A model generated the notes under the pieces. The model was given only the letters and a program-made list of their open reading frames with translations, was not told the origin of the DNA and ran no database searches. A program made the position numbers and the translations under genes. From Streptomyces sp. JH14 (GTDB lineage: Bacteria; Actinomycetota; Actinomycetes; Streptomycetales; Streptomycetaceae): a stretch of 64,000 bases of DNA. Shown here piece by piece: positions 43,003 through 52,420 of this stretch; positions within the stretch are counted from its first letter, which is position 1; each line of letters opens with the position of its first letter. The stretch is taken from positions 3,100,001 to 3,164,000 of the forward strand of contig NZ_JAJNEL010000001.1 of assembly GCF_029428675.1 (NCBI RefSeq), in the 5' to 3' direction.

Positions 43003-43482
43003 ATGTCCGACCTGATCAGCGATGGCAAGACTCGCGTCGCCTGGCTGTCGACCGTCGCCAACCTCAACGCGCCGACCGTGGCGGAACTGACCGCCGGCGC
43101 GGACTACACCAAGCGCATCACCCCCGACGGCCTCAAGATCGACCCGTCCACGGCGGACGTCGACACGTCGTCCCTAGCCAGCAAGTTCGACACCAAGACC
43201 GCGGGCCGGGTCGGGTACGACACCGAGCTCACGTTCAAGCGTGGCGACAACCCGACCGACGACGCCCCGTACTCGACCCTGAAGTACGGCGTCAGCGGGT
43301 TCCTGGTCGTGCGCCGCGGAGTCGACTACACCACCGCCTGGGCCGTCGCCCAGAAGGTGGAGGTGTACCCGATCACCTGCGGTGAGCCCCAGAACTCCAG
43401 CCCGGCGGCGAACGAGGTCATGAAGTTCGTCAGCCCGATGAAGGTGACGGACCCGCCGGCGACTGCCGCAACGGTGGCCTGA
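43003..43482 (+). CDS. Major tail (tube) protein
   Basis: 159 residues with GGAGGGCCCC. Sequence pattern DYTKRITPDGLKIDPSTADV, VGYDTELTFKRGDNPTDDAP and FLVVRRGVDYTTAWAVAQKV is the typical siphovirus tube fold. It forms stacked hexameric rings around the tape measure protein. Confidence 0.87.
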   Translation: MSDLISDGKTRVAWLSTVANLNAPTVAELTAGADYTKRITPDGLKIDPSTADVDTSSLASKFDTKTAGRVGYDTELTFKRGDNPTDDAPYSTLKYGVSGFLVVRRGVDYTTAWAVAQKVEVYPITCGEPQNSSPAANEVMKFVSPMKVTDPPATAATVA

Positions 43483-43483
43483 C

Positions 43484-44005
43484 GTGCCCGACATCAAGGC
43501 CTTGCTGGCCAAGGCCAAACCTCGCGAGCGCACCGTCAAGGTCATGCTGGACGGTGCGACCGCCGGAGAGATCGAGCGCCTGGAGGCCGAGCTCCTCGAG
43601 GTCTCGGAAGACTGGCAGCCCTCAGACCTGGCCGAGGAACACCCCGGCCGGGCCATCGCTGCGCAGATCGCCGAGCTTCGGGAGAAGGCGCGCGAGTCGG
43701 AGGCCGAGTTTCGGTTCCGGTACATCGGCGACGAGGCGTACTCCAGCCTCCTGGCCGCACACCCGTCGGCGAGCAAGGAAGAGCTGTTCGACTCGGACAG
43801 CTTCCCCCGGGCGCTGATCGCCGCCTCGTGCGTCGACCCGGTCATGACCGCGGACGAGGCCAAGGAACTGTTCAAGGTCATCAACCAGGGGCAGATCCAG
43901 CGCCTGTTCGACGCGGCCTGGGACGTTCATAACGCCGCTGGTCTCGTCCCTTTCTCGTTGGCCGCCTCCGCTCTCCTGGCGGCGGCCGGTGGCGGCGAGA
44001 AGTAG
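43484..44005 (+). CDS. Tail assembly chaperone, short form
   Basis: 173 residues from a GTG 1 bp after the tube stop. Helical and acidic (EIERLEAELLEVSEDWQPSD; MTADEAKELFKVINQGQIQR). It is the upstream partner of a frameshift pair that chaperones the tape measure protein. The normal frame ends LVPFSLAASALLAAAGGGEK. Confidence 0.85.
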   Translation: MPDIKALLAKAKPRERTVKVMLDGATAGEIERLEAELLEVSEDWQPSDLAEEHPGRAIAAQIAELREKARESEAEFRFRYIGDEAYSSLLAAHPSASKEELFDSDSFPRALIAASCVDPVMTADEAKELFKVINQGQIQRLFDAAWDVHNAAGLVPFSLAASALLAAAGGGEK

Positions 44006-44319
44006 AGACCGCACGCGCGTGGGGTGTCCCGCGCTCTGTCTTCCTCGGCCGTGTCGTCGCCCCTGGCGAGTCGGCGTGGACCGAGGAAGACCGGGCGTGG
44101 GCGCTCGCTCTGGCCGAGATCGAGGCGGACACCTGCCCCGACTGCGGTCAGCCGTGGTCGGAGGCCACCGACGCCAAGAACGAGGACCAGTACAAGGCCC
44201 AGCTGGTGATGTGCCACGCCTGCGCCATGTCGGCCAAGACCGTGCGCGCCCACCAGGACAACAAGGGCTCCGCCGATGGGCTCCACGTCCATCTCGAGCA
44301 CCGCAAGAGCAGGAGGTGA
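43484..44319 (+). CDS. Tail assembly chaperone, -1 frameshift product
   Basis: After the Val-Pro-Phe of the short form, a -1 shift enters a frame open from 43933 to the stop at 44317-44319. It reads WGVPRSVFLGRVVAPGESAW, then TEEDRAWALALAEIEADTCP with CPDCGQPW and CHAC pairs, ending HLEHRKSRR. This second part has no usable start codon of its own and would be missed by simple gene calling, but it is typical of actinophage chaperone extensions. The fusion would be about 278 residues. The tape measure GTG follows 3 bp after its stop. Confidence 0.8.
43948..43954 (+). promoter_or_regulatory. Slippery heptamer CCCTTTC
   Basis: In the zero frame it reads C CCT TTC, the X XXY YYZ form for -1 frameshifting, within the only window (43933-44005) where both frames are open. 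It is the only heptamer of this form that I find there. Confidence 0.75.
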
Positions 44320-44322
44320 GCC

Positions 44323-47300
44323 GTGGTCACCCGTACCGTCACCGTCCGGCTCCGCGCTGACATCTCCAACTACACCCGCAACATGCGGAACGCCTCGGAC
44401 AACACGTCGCGGCTCGCCAATGGCGGTGCGGCAGCTGGCGCGGCGCTGCTCGCCGGGTTCGCGGTGGCGGCGGCCGCGGCTGCGAAGTTCGACAAGGCCC
44501 TGTCCAACGTCCGCGCCGTCACCGGAGCGTCCACGGCAGACATGGCCAAGCTGCGTGCGGCCGCCCTGGACGCGGGCAAGACCTCGGTGTTCACGGCCAC
44601 CGAGGCGGCGAACGCTGAGGCCGAGCTCGCCCGTGCGGGCGTCAGCACCGCCAACATCATCGGCGGTGCGCTCAAGGGGTCGCTCGCCCTGGCCGCGTCC
44701 GGGCAGGTCGACCTCGCCGAGGCAGCCACCCTGTCCGCCCAGGCAATGAACACCTTCGGCCTGACCGGCAAGGACGTCGGCCACATCGCCGACCTCCTCG
44801 CGGCCGGCGCGAACAAGTCCGCTGCGGACGTCCACGGGCTGGGCACAGCCCTGCGCCAGGGCGGTCTCCTCGCCCACCAGACGGGCCTGTCCATCGAGGA
44901 CACCGTGGCGACGCTGTCCGCGTTCGCCGACCACGCGCTGATCGGCTCGGATGCCGGTACGTCGCTGAAGACGATGCTTCAGCGGCTGGTGCCCCAGTCC
45001 AAAGAGGCGCAGGCCGCCATGGAGAAGATCGGGTTCAGCGCCTACGACTCAAGTGGCCAGTTCGTCGGTCTGTCCGAGACCGCCCAGCGCATGAAGGAGT
45101 CTTTCGGCAAGCTCACGCCCGAGGCCCGCAACTCCGCCATGGCCACCATCTTCGGGTCGGATGCAGTCCGATCGGCGACCATCCTGTACGAGCTCGGAGC
45201 CAAGGGCATCGACGCCTACAAGAGGGCCGTCGACGACCAGGGCGCCGCCCAGCGCATGGCGTCCGTGCAGACCGACAACCTCGTCGGCGACATGGAGCGC
45301 CTCAAGGGTGCCATCGAGGTGGCGCTCATCGAGGGCGGCTCGTCGGCCAACGGGGCACTGCGGACGATGGCCCAGTGGATCACCACGGTCGTCGACGCCT
45401 ACAACAGACTGCCCGCCCCGCTGCAGCACGCCGTCACCCTGTTCGCCGGTATCGGCGGCGCGGTGACGCTCGCCGGGTCGGCAATGCTCCTGCTTCTCCC
45501 GCGGATCGCCGCCACCCGTGCCGCCCTGGCGAGCATGGGTGTCACGGCGGCACGGGCCCGCACGTCGATGATGGTGCTGGGACAGGTCGGTGCTGTTGTG
45601 GCCGGCCTCGAGCTCGTCTCCATGGCCTCACAGAAGGTGCGGGACACGTTCGCGGACGCCCCGCCGTCGACCGCGAAGATGGCGGCGTCCCTCGTCGACC
45701 TGGCGCAGAAGGGCAAGGCGGCCGGGGAGCTCACGAAGACCTTCGGTGACAACCTCGACGGCTTCGGTGACGCGGTGAGCCGCATCGCCCACCCGAGCGG
45801 GGAGAACCGCGCGACGGACATCGTCAACAGCCTGACGCTTCAGATGACCGAGGGTATTGCCGAGACGGACATCGCCCTGCAGGACGCCCGCGATCAGGTC
45901 AAGTCGATCGACGACGCTCTCGGCGGGCTGGTCACCTCCGGGCATGCCGACGTGGCCGCCGAAGCGTTCGACATCATGGCGGCGAACGCGGAGAAGAACG
46001 GCACCTCGGTCGAGAAGCTGAAGACGCTGCTGCCGGGGTACACCGATGCGCTGGCGAACACGGGCATCGAGCAGCAGCTCACCGGAAAGTCGCAGGAAGA
46101 CCTCGCGAGCGACCTGGCCCTGACGACTGACGAGCTTCAGGACCAGCGGTCTGAGGCTGAGAAGCTGACCGACACGCTGAAGGCGCTCAACGGGATCAAC
46201 ATCGGGGCGGCCGAGCAGGAGATCAGCTTCCGCAAGTCGCTGGCCGACCTGACCGGTGCGGTGAAGGACAACGGACACTCGCTGGACGTCACGTCGGAGA
46301 AGGGCCGGGCTGTAAAGGGCGCGTTCCTCGAGGCCGCGAAGGCTGCGATGGAGCACGCCCAGGCGGTGGCCGAGCAGAAGGACAGCGTCGAGGCCGGCAA
46401 CGAGGTTCTCGTCAAGGACGTCGAGGCGCTCAAGGCGACGATGCACGCCGCCGGATTCTCCAAGGACGCCATCGACAAGCTGACGGCCGCCTACACCCAG
46501 CTCCCGCCGGAGGCCAGCACAAAGATCACCGCAGACACCAAGGCCGCGGTCAAGGACCTGCAGACCGTTCAGGACAAGATCCGGAGCACCAAGGGCAAGC
46601 CGTTCACGATGACGGCGATGACCAAGACCGCCGAAAAGCTGCTGAAGGACCTCGGCTACACGGTCACCCACATGAAGGACGGGTCGGTAAAGGTCTCGGT
46701 CCCGACCGGGACGCCGATCGCCCAGGTGGGCGCCATCCAGCGCGCCATCAACGGAATCTCAGGCAAGCCCGTCGGCATCGGCGTCTACCTCAAGGCCACC
46801 ACGTCGGACACCGACGCCAACGGGGTCCCGGACATGATCCAGGCCCGTGCCCAGGGCGGCATCGTGCGGCGTGCGGGTGGCGGCGCGGTGCGGTACTACC
46901 CGCAAGGCGGTGCAGTCTTCGGCCCGGGGACCGGAACGTCAGACAGCATCCCCGCCCTGATCAGCAACGGCGAGTACGTCGTCAAGGCCTCGAGCGTCCA
47001 GAAGTACGGCGTGGCCATGTTCGACCGGCTCAACGCCGGCCGGTTCGCCGGCGGCGGCCTCGCGGGCTTCACGTACACCCCGACCGGCACCGCCGTACTT
47101 GGCGGGCCAGGCGATGCAAAGGCCCGGTACGACAAGGAGCTCGCCGACCTGAAGGCCGCGTGGGACGCGCTGACCAAGGCGCTGGCCGACGCGAAGAAGA
47201 AGGCCGACGCGCTCAGGGACGCCGAGAAGAACCTGGCGAAGGTCCGCAAGGGCAAGCACACCAAGCATCAGCTGGAGGTGGCTGAAGACAAGGTCACCGC

Positions 47301-48366
47301 CGCGCGCAAGTCCAAGAAGACTGCTGACGCAAAGGTGAAGGAGGAACGGCAGGACGTCTACGACGCCGACAAGGCGCTGGGCGTGAAGAGGGGTGCGAAG
47401 GCGCCCACCACCTTCAACCTGGCTGCCTACCAGAAGCAGCTCACTGCCTCGCTCGCCGCGACCACGAAGTGGCGCAACAACCTGGCGAAGATCGGCAAGA
47501 GGGGCGGGGCGGAGATCCAGGCCCTGCTGGAGGCCATGGGTGAAGACGGGTACGCCCTGGTCAACTCCCTCGCGGGAGCGTCGGACAAGCAGTTCAAGGA
47601 CATCGTGTCCAAGCTGAAGGCGACCGGCGACACCGCCAAGGCGACGCTGGCCGACTTCACCCAGCAGCTCAACGCCGCGAACAAGGTCAACGCCCAGTTC
47701 GCCAGCGACCTGCAGACCCTCGCAGCGAAGGGCTACGGGGACCTGGCGCAGGCGCTCGCCGCCCAGGGCGACGCCAACGCGCAGGCTCTCGCCCACGCCG
47801 CGGCAACCGGCAACTCGGCCGACGTGGCGAAGGCCAACGCCGCGGTCACCACAGCAGGCCAAGCCCTATCCGGCGAAGACCTGTCCAACGCCTTGGTCCT
47901 GCTGACCACTCTGCGGGGCGGTACTGGGCGCGGATACGCCGACCTGATTGCCGCAGGACTGGACGCGGGCACGATCCGGTCCCTCGTCCCCAAGATGCTC
48001 GCCCAGATCAACAGCCTGCCCGAGGCCAACAAGGCGGCGTTCCTGAAGCAGTTCGCCGGTCAGACCGGCATCACTGCGATGGCGCGCGGCGGCATCCTCG
48101 GATCACCCACCGTGCTCGCGGGTGAAGCGGGAGCCGAGGCGTACATCCCCATCAACGGGTCCGCCCGATCCCGTGCGCTGCTGGCCACGACCGCTCGGAT
48201 GCTCGGCTACGACGCCCGGCCGGCTGGGCGATGGGGAAGCGGCCCGAGCGGTGCGCCTGTCACCCAGCAGGTCACCAAGCACATCGAGCTCCACCTGCAC
48301 GGCGCCAAGCAGACGTCCGGCGAGCAAGCAATGGACGTCGCCCGACACATGTCACTGATCAGCTGA
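44323..48366 (+). CDS. Tape measure protein
   Basis: 1347 residues from a GTG. N-terminal region (KFDKALSNVRAVTGASTADM; SAQAMNTFGLTGKDVGHIAD) is the TP901-type tape measure start. Hydrophobic segments lie around 370-390 and 415-435. A long charged coiled coil (about 930-1030, rich in Lys/Ala/Asp) follows, and the C-terminal GGILGSPTVLAGEAGAEAYI is typical of actinophage tape measures. By the usual 1.5 angstrom per residue, the tail would be about 200 nm. No lytic transglycosylase or peptidase domain is obvious. Confidence 0.95.
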   Translation: MVTRTVTVRLRADISNYTRNMRNASDNTSRLANGGAAAGAALLAGFAVAAAAAAKFDKALSNVRAVTGASTADMAKLRAAALDAGKTSVFTATEAANAEAELARAGVSTANIIGGALKGSLALAASGQVDLAEAATLSAQAMNTFGLTGKDVGHIADLLAAGANKSAADVHGLGTALRQGGLLAHQTGLSIEDTVATLSAFADHALIGSDAGTSLKTMLQRLVPQSKEAQAAMEKIGFSAYDSSGQFVGLSETAQRMKESFGKLTPEARNSAMATIFGSDAVRSATILYELGAKGIDAYKRAVDDQGAAQRMASVQTDNLVGDMERLKGAIEVALIEGGSSANGALRTMAQWITTVVDAYNRLPAPLQHAVTLFAGIGGAVTLAGSAMLLLLPRIAATRAALASMGVTAARARTSMMVLGQVGAVVAGLELVSMASQKVRDTFADAPPSTAKMAASLVDLAQKGKAAGELTKTFGDNLDGFGDAVSRIAHPSGENRATDIVNSLTLQMTEGIAETDIALQDARDQVKSIDDALGGLVTSGHADVAAEAFDIMAANAEKNGTSVEKLKTLLPGYTDALANTGIEQQLTGKSQEDLASDLALTTDELQDQRSEAEKLTDTLKALNGINIGAAEQEISFRKSLADLTGAVKDNGHSLDVTSEKGRAVKGAFLEAAKAAMEHAQAVAEQKDSVEAGNEVLVKDVEALKATMHAAGFSKDAIDKLTAAYTQLPPEASTKITADTKAAVKDLQTVQDKIRSTKGKPFTMTAMTKTAEKLLKDLGYTVTHMKDGSVKVSVPTGTPIAQVGAIQRAINGISGKPVGIGVYLKATTSDTDANGVPDMIQARAQGGIVRRAGGGAVRYYPQGGAVFGPGTGTSDSIPALISNGEYVVKASSVQKYGVAMFDRLNAGRFAGGGLAGFTYTPTGTAVLGGPGDAKARYDKELADLKAAWDALTKALADAKKKADALRDAEKNLAKVRKGKHTKHQLEVAEDKVTAARKSKKTADAKVKEERQDVYDADKALGVKRGAKAPTTFNLAAYQKQLTASLAATTKWRNNLAKIGKRGGAEIQALLEAMGEDGYALVNSLAGASDKQFKDIVSKLKATGDTAKATLADFTQQLNAANKVNAQFASDLQTLAAKGYGDLAQALAAQGDANAQALAHAAATGNSADVAKANAAVTTAGQALSGEDLSNALVLLTTLRGGTGRGYADLIAAGLDAGTIRSLVPKMLAQINSLPEANKAAFLKQFAGQTGITAMARGGILGSPTVLAGEAGAEAYIPINGSARSRALLATTARMLGYDARPAGRWGSGPSGAPVTQQVTKHIELHLHGAKQTSGEQAMDVARHMSLIS

Positions 48367-48382
48367 AAGGAGGGACCGGCCG

Positions 48383-49255
48383 ATGCCGTACACCTCAGGC
48401 GACACTCTGGGCGGCGGCCTGAGGGTCGACCTCGGCGACATCCCGCTGGGCGGTGTCGACTCCGCCGGGGTCGCCTGGCACCTGCAGGAGATGGACGGGT
48501 GGGACTCCCCGGCCTCCGAAGGGGAGACCCAGGCGCGCGAGGGCGACCACGGCAGCTGGTTCACTCCGGTCTACCTGCGTGAGCGGCCCATCACTGCCGC
48601 CGGGACGATCGTCGCTCCGGACCGGGCCTCGCTGGACGACGCGATGGATCGCCTGCGCGTGGCGGTCTCGCTCACCGACACCCTGCTCGTCGTCCAGGAG
48701 AGCACCCCCAAGCAGGCGATGGTGCGCCGGTCCGGGAAGCTGCTGATCAAGCACGTCACGGATAGCGTCGCGACGTACTCGCTGATGGTCACAGCGGCCG
48801 ACCCCCGGCGGTACTCGACCGACCTGCAGGAAGCGTCCACGCCCCTGCCGTCATCCACCGGTGGCGCCACCCCGCCGCTGACCCCGCCGGTGCTGGTCGA
48901 CGCCGTCACCGTCGCGGGCCAGATCGATGCGTACAACGCGGGCACGTTCGACTCGCGGCCCATCCTCGTCATCGACGGACCGGTAATCGCCCCGCAGGTC
49001 CTCGCCCAGATGCCCGATGGCAGCGTCCGGATCATCGGCTACTCCCAGACCCTCAACGTCGGCGAGCAGCTGGTCATCGACACCGACGCGCACAGCGTCA
49101 TCCTCAACGGCGCCGTCTCCAGACGCCGGTTCCTGACCACCCCGACGGGCTGGCCCATCATCCCCGCCGGCGGCACCGTCAGCTTCCAGTTCCGGTCCGA
49201 CACCTACGACCCCGACGCCATGCTGACCGCCCGCTGGCGCTCCGCCTGGATGTGA
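48383..49255 (+). CDS. Distal tail protein (Dit-like)
   Basis: 290 residues after AAAGGAGGGACC. An N-terminal Dit-like beta domain (VAWHLQEMDGWDSPASEGET; RPITAAGTIVAPDRASLDDA) and a C-terminal jelly-roll-like part (DSRPILVIDGPVIAPQVLAQ; AGGTVSFQFRSDTYDPDAML). It forms the ring at the tail tip that joins tube and baseplate. Confidence 0.85.
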   Translation: MPYTSGDTLGGGLRVDLGDIPLGGVDSAGVAWHLQEMDGWDSPASEGETQAREGDHGSWFTPVYLRERPITAAGTIVAPDRASLDDAMDRLRVAVSLTDTLLVVQESTPKQAMVRRSGKLLIKHVTDSVATYSLMVTAADPRRYSTDLQEASTPLPSSTGGATPPLTPPVLVDAVTVAGQIDAYNAGTFDSRPILVIDGPVIAPQVLAQMPDGSVRIIGYSQTLNVGEQLVIDTDAHSVILNGAVSRRRFLTTPTGWPIIPAGGTVSFQFRSDTYDPDAMLTARWRSAWM

Positions 49256-49268
49256 AAGGAGGCCCACC

Positions 49269-50303
49269 GTGGTCGCAACAGATCCGACGTGGATCAATGG
49301 AGTAACCCTCGACGCCCAGGAGCTGCGCCGCGTCGACCAGCTGCTCGTCATGCACAACGGCACGGCCATGGGCGGGCGCGCCGGGGTCGTGCCCGGGGGC
49401 AACGGTCTGGGTGTCTCCATCGCGGGCAGCACCATCACAGTGGGCGCCGGCACAGCGTGGGTCTACCAGTCCGGACAGGGCATGTACCGGGCGGCTCTCG
49501 CCTCGGGTGCCACTGCCACGCTGACGGCCGCGCACGCCACGCTCGCCCGCATCGACCTTGTCTATCTGCGGGTCTGGGACAACGCGGTGGACGCGTCCGG
49601 CCTGAACAAGGCCGATGCCGTGTACCTCGCCGGCACCGCGTCATCGACACCCGTGGCGCCCGTTCCTGCGGGCACCCAGATCTACATCCCGCTCGCCACG
49701 ATCAGCGTGCCCGCCTCGGGTGGCGGCTCGCCGTCGGTGTCCACAACGGTGCGACCGATCACGGTGGCGCCGGGCGGCATTCTGCCCCTGCAGACCGCCG
49801 CACCCACCTCGCCGTACACGGGACAGTTCTACGACAACGGCAACGACCTGCTGCGGTACAACGGCTCCACCTGGGAGACGTACCAGAAGAAAGAGAGTGT
49901 CGGATTCACGACCGTCTCGGTGGGGACGGGCTACACCCAGGGCGACAGCTCCACCAACGGCAACCTGAACGGGCCGCTTCGCTACCGCAAGATCACCGAC
50001 CGGGGCGTCGACTTCATCGAGTGGGCCGGTGGCGCCACCCGCGTCTCCGGGGCGCAGACCACGAACGTCCTCAGCACCGCACTGGCCGCAGGCCTGCGAC
50101 CCGCGTACCGCGCCTCGTTCGTGGTTCCCCGAAACGGAGTCGCGATCAATGGGGTGTCGAACACCAACAGCGTCATCCACTCCCTCAAGGTCGACTTCAA
50201 CCAGGATGGCACCGTCGCCCTGTTTAGCCAGGACGCCGGACCTCCGAGCAGCGTTGAAGCCTTGTGGTTCACCGTCGCTGGCTGCAGGTACCCCCTGACA
50301 TGA
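49269..50303 (+). CDS. Minor tail protein
   Basis: 344 residues from a GTG with AAAGGAGGCCC. The N-terminal domain (TWINGVTLDAQELRRVDQLL; ISIAGSTITVGAGTAWVYQS type pattern) is followed by TAAPTSPYTGQFYDNGNDLL, a repeat type common in actinophage fibres, and a beta-rich C-terminus. Probable baseplate or receptor-binding component. Confidence 0.78.
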   Translation: MVATDPTWINGVTLDAQELRRVDQLLVMHNGTAMGGRAGVVPGGNGLGVSIAGSTITVGAGTAWVYQSGQGMYRAALASGATATLTAAHATLARIDLVYLRVWDNAVDASGLNKADAVYLAGTASSTPVAPVPAGTQIYIPLATISVPASGGGSPSVSTTVRPITVAPGGILPLQTAAPTSPYTGQFYDNGNDLLRYNGSTWETYQKKESVGFTTVSVGTGYTQGDSSTNGNLNGPLRYRKITDRGVDFIEWAGGATRVSGAQTTNVLSTALAAGLRPAYRASFVVPRNGVAINGVSNTNSVIHSLKVDFNQDGTVALFSQDAGPPSSVEALWFTVAGCRYPLT

Positions 50304-51433
50304 CCAGCCTGGAACGGCTGGAAGCGGCCAGCCTCGAGCAGCCTGACACTGCCCGCCCGGTCGTCCTTGCCTGGTACGGCTGCGACCTCCGCACCGGTCA
50401 GATCATCGAGGACCTGCCCTCGCTCAAGCCCACCGGGGCCCTCACCAAGCAGCTGGGCAAGCACACCTCGGCGACCTTCGAGCTCGGGCTGGGCGGCGCG
50501 CCGAACGGGTGGGAAGAGGCCACCGACGAAGGCCGAACCCTGATCGTGGGCGTGGACACGGTGACCGACCAGCCCGTATGGGCGGGCATGGTCCTCACCC
50601 GCGAGGGCGGATCGGGACCGACCGTGTCCCTTGGCACCGCAACCCCGGAGGCCTACCTGGACCGGCGGTTCACCGGAGACCAGACGCTCATCCAGCAGGA
50701 CCAGGCCACCGTCATCACCGCCCTCATGGTGTCCCCGCTCACCCAGGGCCCGCCGTTCGTCATGGACGCACCGCCGACCGGAGTCCTCATGGACTACACG
50801 GTGCAGGACATCGACGACCGCACCGTCCTGTCCGCCCTCACAGAGATCACGGGAATGGATGGCGGGCCGGAATGGACTGTCGACGTCGCGTGGGCGGACG
50901 CGGCGCACACCGGTTTCGTCCTACCTGTGCGCGTCCGGCCCGCCATCGGCACCCAGGCCGCGGAGCCGGAGGCCGTGTTCGACTTCCCCGGCTCCATCAG
51001 CGCGTACACGCTCGCCGAGTCCTACGAGCAGGGCAAGGGGGCCACGGTCGTCCAGGCCCGCGGCGAGGGCGAGGGAGCCGGCCGCCTGACGAGCGCAGCG
51101 CAGATCGCCACCGCCCTGGAAGCGGCGGGCTGGCCGCGGTACGTCTACCGCTACACCCCGGCGTCCGGCATCACCAACCCTGACCAGCTCACCGCCCACG
51201 CCGGCAAGAGCCTGGGCGTCATGCAGACCGGCGCCACCGTCTGGGCGATCGACGCCGTCGCGTCCCGGGCCCCGCGACTTGGGCGGGACTGGGGAATCGG
51301 CGACACCGTCCGAGTCGCCATCGACCACTCACCCCGACACCCGCGCGGCGCCGACATCGTCGCCCGAGCCTGGGCATGGGAACTCGACCCCGGCGCCGAC
51401 CGGATCAAGCCCACCCTCGTACAGGAGGACTGA
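50300..51433 (+). CDS. Tail tip/baseplate protein (Gp37-like)
   Basis: 377 residues; ATG at 50300 overlaps the previous stop. Beta-rich N-terminal part (SATFELGLGGAPNGWEEATD; RTLIVGVDTVTDQPVWAGMV) resembles the tail-hub fold of siphovirus Gp37-type proteins, and it ends GIGDTVRVAIDHSPRHPRGA before a Trp-rich strand. Probably the tail hub next to Dit. Confidence 0.75.
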   Translation: MTSLERLEAASLEQPDTARPVVLAWYGCDLRTGQIIEDLPSLKPTGALTKQLGKHTSATFELGLGGAPNGWEEATDEGRTLIVGVDTVTDQPVWAGMVLTREGGSGPTVSLGTATPEAYLDRRFTGDQTLIQQDQATVITALMVSPLTQGPPFVMDAPPTGVLMDYTVQDIDDRTVLSALTEITGMDGGPEWTVDVAWADAAHTGFVLPVRVRPAIGTQAAEPEAVFDFPGSISAYTLAESYEQGKGATVVQARGEGEGAGRLTSAAQIATALEAAGWPRYVYRYTPASGITNPDQLTAHAGKSLGVMQTGATVWAIDAVASRAPRLGRDWGIGDTVRVAIDHSPRHPRGADIVARAWAWELDPGADRIKPTLVQED

Positions 51434-51434
51434 C

Positions 51435-52205
51435 GTGCCCACTGCAGGCGACCAACTCCCCGGCGGGGCGACCGACCTGGCCCGCCGCCTCGCAGCCCTG
51501 GAACGCGAGGTCCGCGAACTGCGCGCGGCACGCCGCCTGGAGAACGCCTCGGTTGGCGCCGGCGGCGTCCGTGTCGTCGACGGGGGCCGGTTCGCCATGG
51601 ACACCCCCGCCAAGAAGCACATGGTCGACATCGGCGCGATCACCAACGACGACTACAACCACGGCGACGGCACCCGGCAGCAGGGCATCTTCCTCCGACG
51701 CGAGGACGGCAGCCCGATGCTCAGCTGCTTCTCCTACCCGCCGTTCGGATCAGAGGCCCAGGCCTGGAAGTTCTACGACAACTCCGGGTCCGTCGTCCTC
51801 GCCGAGGACGCCAACAGCGGAGCCGGCCTGGCCCGCCCCTACCTGCCCGTGGCCCTCGCTCCCGCATACGGCGGGGCGTGGGATTACTGGCCTCGCACCA
51901 GCGCCACCACGATGACCGAGCTCTGGGGCGGCCGGATCTACAAGCAGCAGCCGCGGATCGTCGTCGTGGTGCGCGCATCGATGGACACCTCCGGGGCCAC
52001 CGGATCGATCGGTCTCAAGATCAGCGATGTGAGTCAACCCAGCCAGAGTGTCGGGTTCGCCGTCGGCTACTACACCCTCGGCCCCTACTCCCTCGCCAAC
52101 TTTGAGCACATGCAGCAGGTCGACATCACGGTCGAAGCCAAGCGCGACAGCGGCACCGGCACCATCCGCGCCTCCCTGTTCAGCGCGTACACCATCCAGT
52201 CCTGA
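51435..52205 (+). CDS. Minor tail protein with coiled-coil start
   Basis: 256 residues from a GTG with AGGAGGACTGAC. A short coiled coil (LARRLAALEREVRELRAARR) for trimerisation leads into a beta-rich domain (FAMDTPAKKHMVDIGAITND; IGLKISDVSQPSQSVGFAVG). Likely a trimeric tail fibre or tip component. Confidence 0.75.
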   Translation: MPTAGDQLPGGATDLARRLAALEREVRELRAARRLENASVGAGGVRVVDGGRFAMDTPAKKHMVDIGAITNDDYNHGDGTRQQGIFLRREDGSPMLSCFSYPPFGSEAQAWKFYDNSGSVVLAEDANSGAGLARPYLPVALAPAYGGAWDYWPRTSATTMTELWGGRIYKQQPRIVVVVRASMDTSGATGSIGLKISDVSQPSQSVGFAVGYYTLGPYSLANFEHMQQVDITVEAKRDSGTGTIRASLFSAYTIQS

Positions 52206-52218
52206 CCCGAGGACCACC

Positions 52219-52350
52219 ATGACCGCCCTGCCTCCCGAACTGCCGCTGCCCGAGGGCAGCCTCATGCCCATCGCGACATCCGAGCCGCCACCGCCGGCGT
52301 CCGAGGAGCCCGGCCCTGAGACGACAGAGCCCGGAGAGCCCATCACCTGA
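52219..52350 (+). CDS. Small acidic Pro-rich peptide
   Basis: 43 residues from the ATG at 52219 (CCGAGGACC upstream): Pro, Glu and Ser throughout. It lies in the gap between two tail genes. It may be a real small structural accessory or a spurious ORF. Confidence 0.4.
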   Translation: MTALPPELPLPEGSLMPIATSEPPPPASEEPGPETTEPGEPIT

Positions 52351-52420
52351 CACGCGCCACCCACCCGCCTCGAACCGACCCGGCCGAGGCAGTCGAGTAC
52401 AGCCTGTGAAAGGGGATTCA

